In this document: positions 7,001 to 7,384 of the stretch, piece after piece
Layout of the letters: every line of letters begins with the position of its first letter
How positions within the stretch are numbered: position 1 is the first letter of the stretch
From: Oxalobacteraceae bacterium UBA5157
GTDB lineage: Bacteria > Pseudomonadota > Gammaproteobacteria > Burkholderiales > Burkholderiaceae_D
DNA length: 7,384 bases
Reading direction: 5' to 3'
Assembly (NCBI GenBank): GCA_002415335.1
Contig: DHXL01000003.1
Span: 29,901-37,284 of the forward strand
The notes under the pieces: generated by a model
What the model was told of the DNA's origin: nothing
Databases searched by the model: none
Seen by the model: only the letters and a program-made list of their open reading frames with translations
Translations under genes and position numbers: made by a program

Positions 7001-7384
7001 TGACAAAAAACTGCTTGCCGTCCAGCCCGGCCAGCGCGTGGCTTTGCTCACGCTCGACCGCGACGCCGGCGTTGTGCAAGCCAGGCAATATCTGCGAGAG
7101 GGACGGCGCGCTGTCCGCCGACAGCAGGCGGATATTGACCATGCCGAGCATGCCGACTTCGATCCGCACCTTGATGCGGGACCCCTGCTGAGCCAGCAAG
7201 TCGCGCAGATCGCGATAGGCCGCTTGCGGCGATGTGGCGGCGATGTATTCCGCCGGCAAGTCGATGCACAGCTTGCGCAGGCAGCTGCGCAAGTCGGCGT
7301 CTTCCGCCGCATCGACCATGTCGTCGAACGCCGTGTGCCAGCCTTCCACCGCAGCCAGCAACGGTTGCTCGATGTCATGCCCCA
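4050..7384 (-). CDS. gdhB: NAD-dependent glutamate dehydrogenase, large (~180 kDa) class, C-terminal part; start beyond right edge
   Basis: The enzyme oxidatively deaminates L-glutamate to 2-oxoglutarate and ammonium with NAD+, feeding amino acid carbon into the TCA cycle. About 1110 residues are visible; family members have about 1600, so roughly the first 490 are outside the window. The frame is open to the last base (upstream residues read GHDIEQPLLAAVEGW) and the TTG at 7361 is an internal leucine codon. In order are an ACT-like regulatory segment (about 7215-6980), a helical linker (NGLVIEAGLRPKEVQVVRAYA), and the catalytic core: PVARGGLRWSDRMEDYRTEV and LVKAQMVKNAVIVPAGAKGG (about 6425-6290) with the substrate-binding lysines. 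Then come VAADKGTATFSDIAN, GDAFASGGSNGYDHKK, and GIGDMSGDVFGNG (about 5900). The NAD-binding part has VVTEGGNLGATQAGR and FTDAIDNSAGVDCSDHEVN (about 5455-5330). A long helical C-terminal region completes it. The P. aeruginosa homologue is named gdhB; the symbol is given by family and not by proven orthology. The stop overlaps the astE start, which suggests one operon. No frameshift or missing core motif was seen. Confidence 0.96.
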   Translation of the reverse strand, partial: GHDIEQPLLAAVEGWHTAFDDMVDAAEDADLRSCLRKLCIDLPAEYIAATSPQAAYRDLRDLLAQQGSRIKVRIEVGMLGMVNIRLLSADSAPSLSQILPGLHNAGVAVEREQSHALAGLDGKQFFVTSLSVDAQSAAKLAQSHVADAAQELFEALFNNEAEDGRMNGLVIEAGLRPKEVQVVRAYASYWRQAGSRFSLRYIADCLRKQPAQVRTLVESFLLRFNPAASAEQRAAGAAALATLKKELIAINHADTEDILRSLADLILATLRTSYFQDAQVGDIIIFKVDSSHLALLPEPRPYREIFVFSRRFEGVHLRGGPVARGGLRWSDRMEDYRTEVMGLVKAQMVKNAVIVPAGAKGGFVCKLMPKDATREVIAAEGEAVYRLFIAGLLDLTDNRLRGEIIAPAQTVCYDDADPYLVVAADKGTATFSDIANGIAVKRGFWLGDAFASGGSNGYDHKKLGITAKGAWEAVKRHFYEMGHDLTTTPITMAGIGDMSGDVFGNGVLLSRQLKLVAAFDHRHIFLDPTPDVARSFDERQRLFALPRSSWDDYDKTLISAGGGVWPRSARSIELSPETRLALGTEAASVTPEQLLHLILLAPVDLFYNGGIGTYIKASTESHAQVKDRANDAIRVDGNQMRCKVVTEGGNLGATQAGRIEFALHGGHIFTDAIDNSAGVDCSDHEVNLKIWLDTEVNAGTLSAADRNRILNDVTFDIEALVLRDNMLQTHLLVREEQAQLDGAAQDGYAKLIAALEAEGVISRELEQLPTETELAKRKAEGRGLTAPELAVMIAHVKNRYKRILAGQALLLQPWAKALLTPYFPQRLVQSRDPLAHPLANAILATVLANEAVNRCGPLLLAGLALTHQVEEAEVIAAWAQAWSALNLAPLFAALDAHALDVPRDVSRAVDQRTRALQRAVIEGVLSVPAAQLRESAALAELTRLFGQPESARQLLALSTTVAEGASLQPPAFAQACQAVDAIEGMADFLFAALSVPRPAEMALPAFLQLGMRLRHQAGIDGLERVLMQSQGLPAQEALRGHALQALRRAQQRLLGRVLQQMPVNMDGAVETVISQLKINGHGDRNLASLEHAVLDVWTLSEAASSTAAAA

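Overview
This 7.4 kb, GC-rich window looks like an ordinary chromosomal region of a betaproteobacterium. The protein sequences suggest the Oxalobacteraceae or nearby Burkholderiales. That placement rests on recognising the families (a FimV-like protein with its characteristic ALGxPL-like N-terminus, a large NAD-dependent glutamate dehydrogenase, an AstE of proteobacterial type) and is not proven. There are four genes, two of them cut by the window edges. No tRNA, rRNA, mobile element, CRISPR array or phage gene was seen.

Layout from left to right: (1) positions 1-366, plus strand, the C-terminal 121 residues of what is most likely an HDOD-domain signalling protein. (2) Positions 391-2862, minus strand, an 823-residue FimV/HubP-like inner-membrane protein that converges on gene 1 with only 24 bp between the two stop codons. 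(3) A 174-bp intergenic region (2863-3036) holding a plausible promoter, an AT-rich dyad and the ribosome-binding site of the FimV-like gene. (4) Positions 3037-4053, minus strand, astE, succinylglutamate desuccinylase. (5) Positions 4050-7384, minus strand, the C-terminal two thirds of a ~180-kDa-class NAD-dependent glutamate dehydrogenase, whose N-terminus lies beyond the right edge.

The dehydrogenase and astE overlap by 4 bp (ATGA) and are very probably one transcript with coupled translation. They also make metabolic sense together. AstE releases glutamate and succinate in the last step of arginine succinyltransferase catabolism, and the dehydrogenase converts glutamate to 2-oxoglutarate and ammonium for the TCA cycle. 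The FimV-like gene has its own promoter-like sequence and is probably a separate unit. It belongs to the family of polar-organising/type IV pilus assembly proteins, but no LysM motif can be found in it, and it does not sit in the asd-fimV-truA setting known for classical fimV.

I found no convincing evidence of an undescribed system. The observations most worth a second look are the gdh-astE coupling away from the other ast genes, and the LysM-less FimV paralogue beside an HDOD gene.
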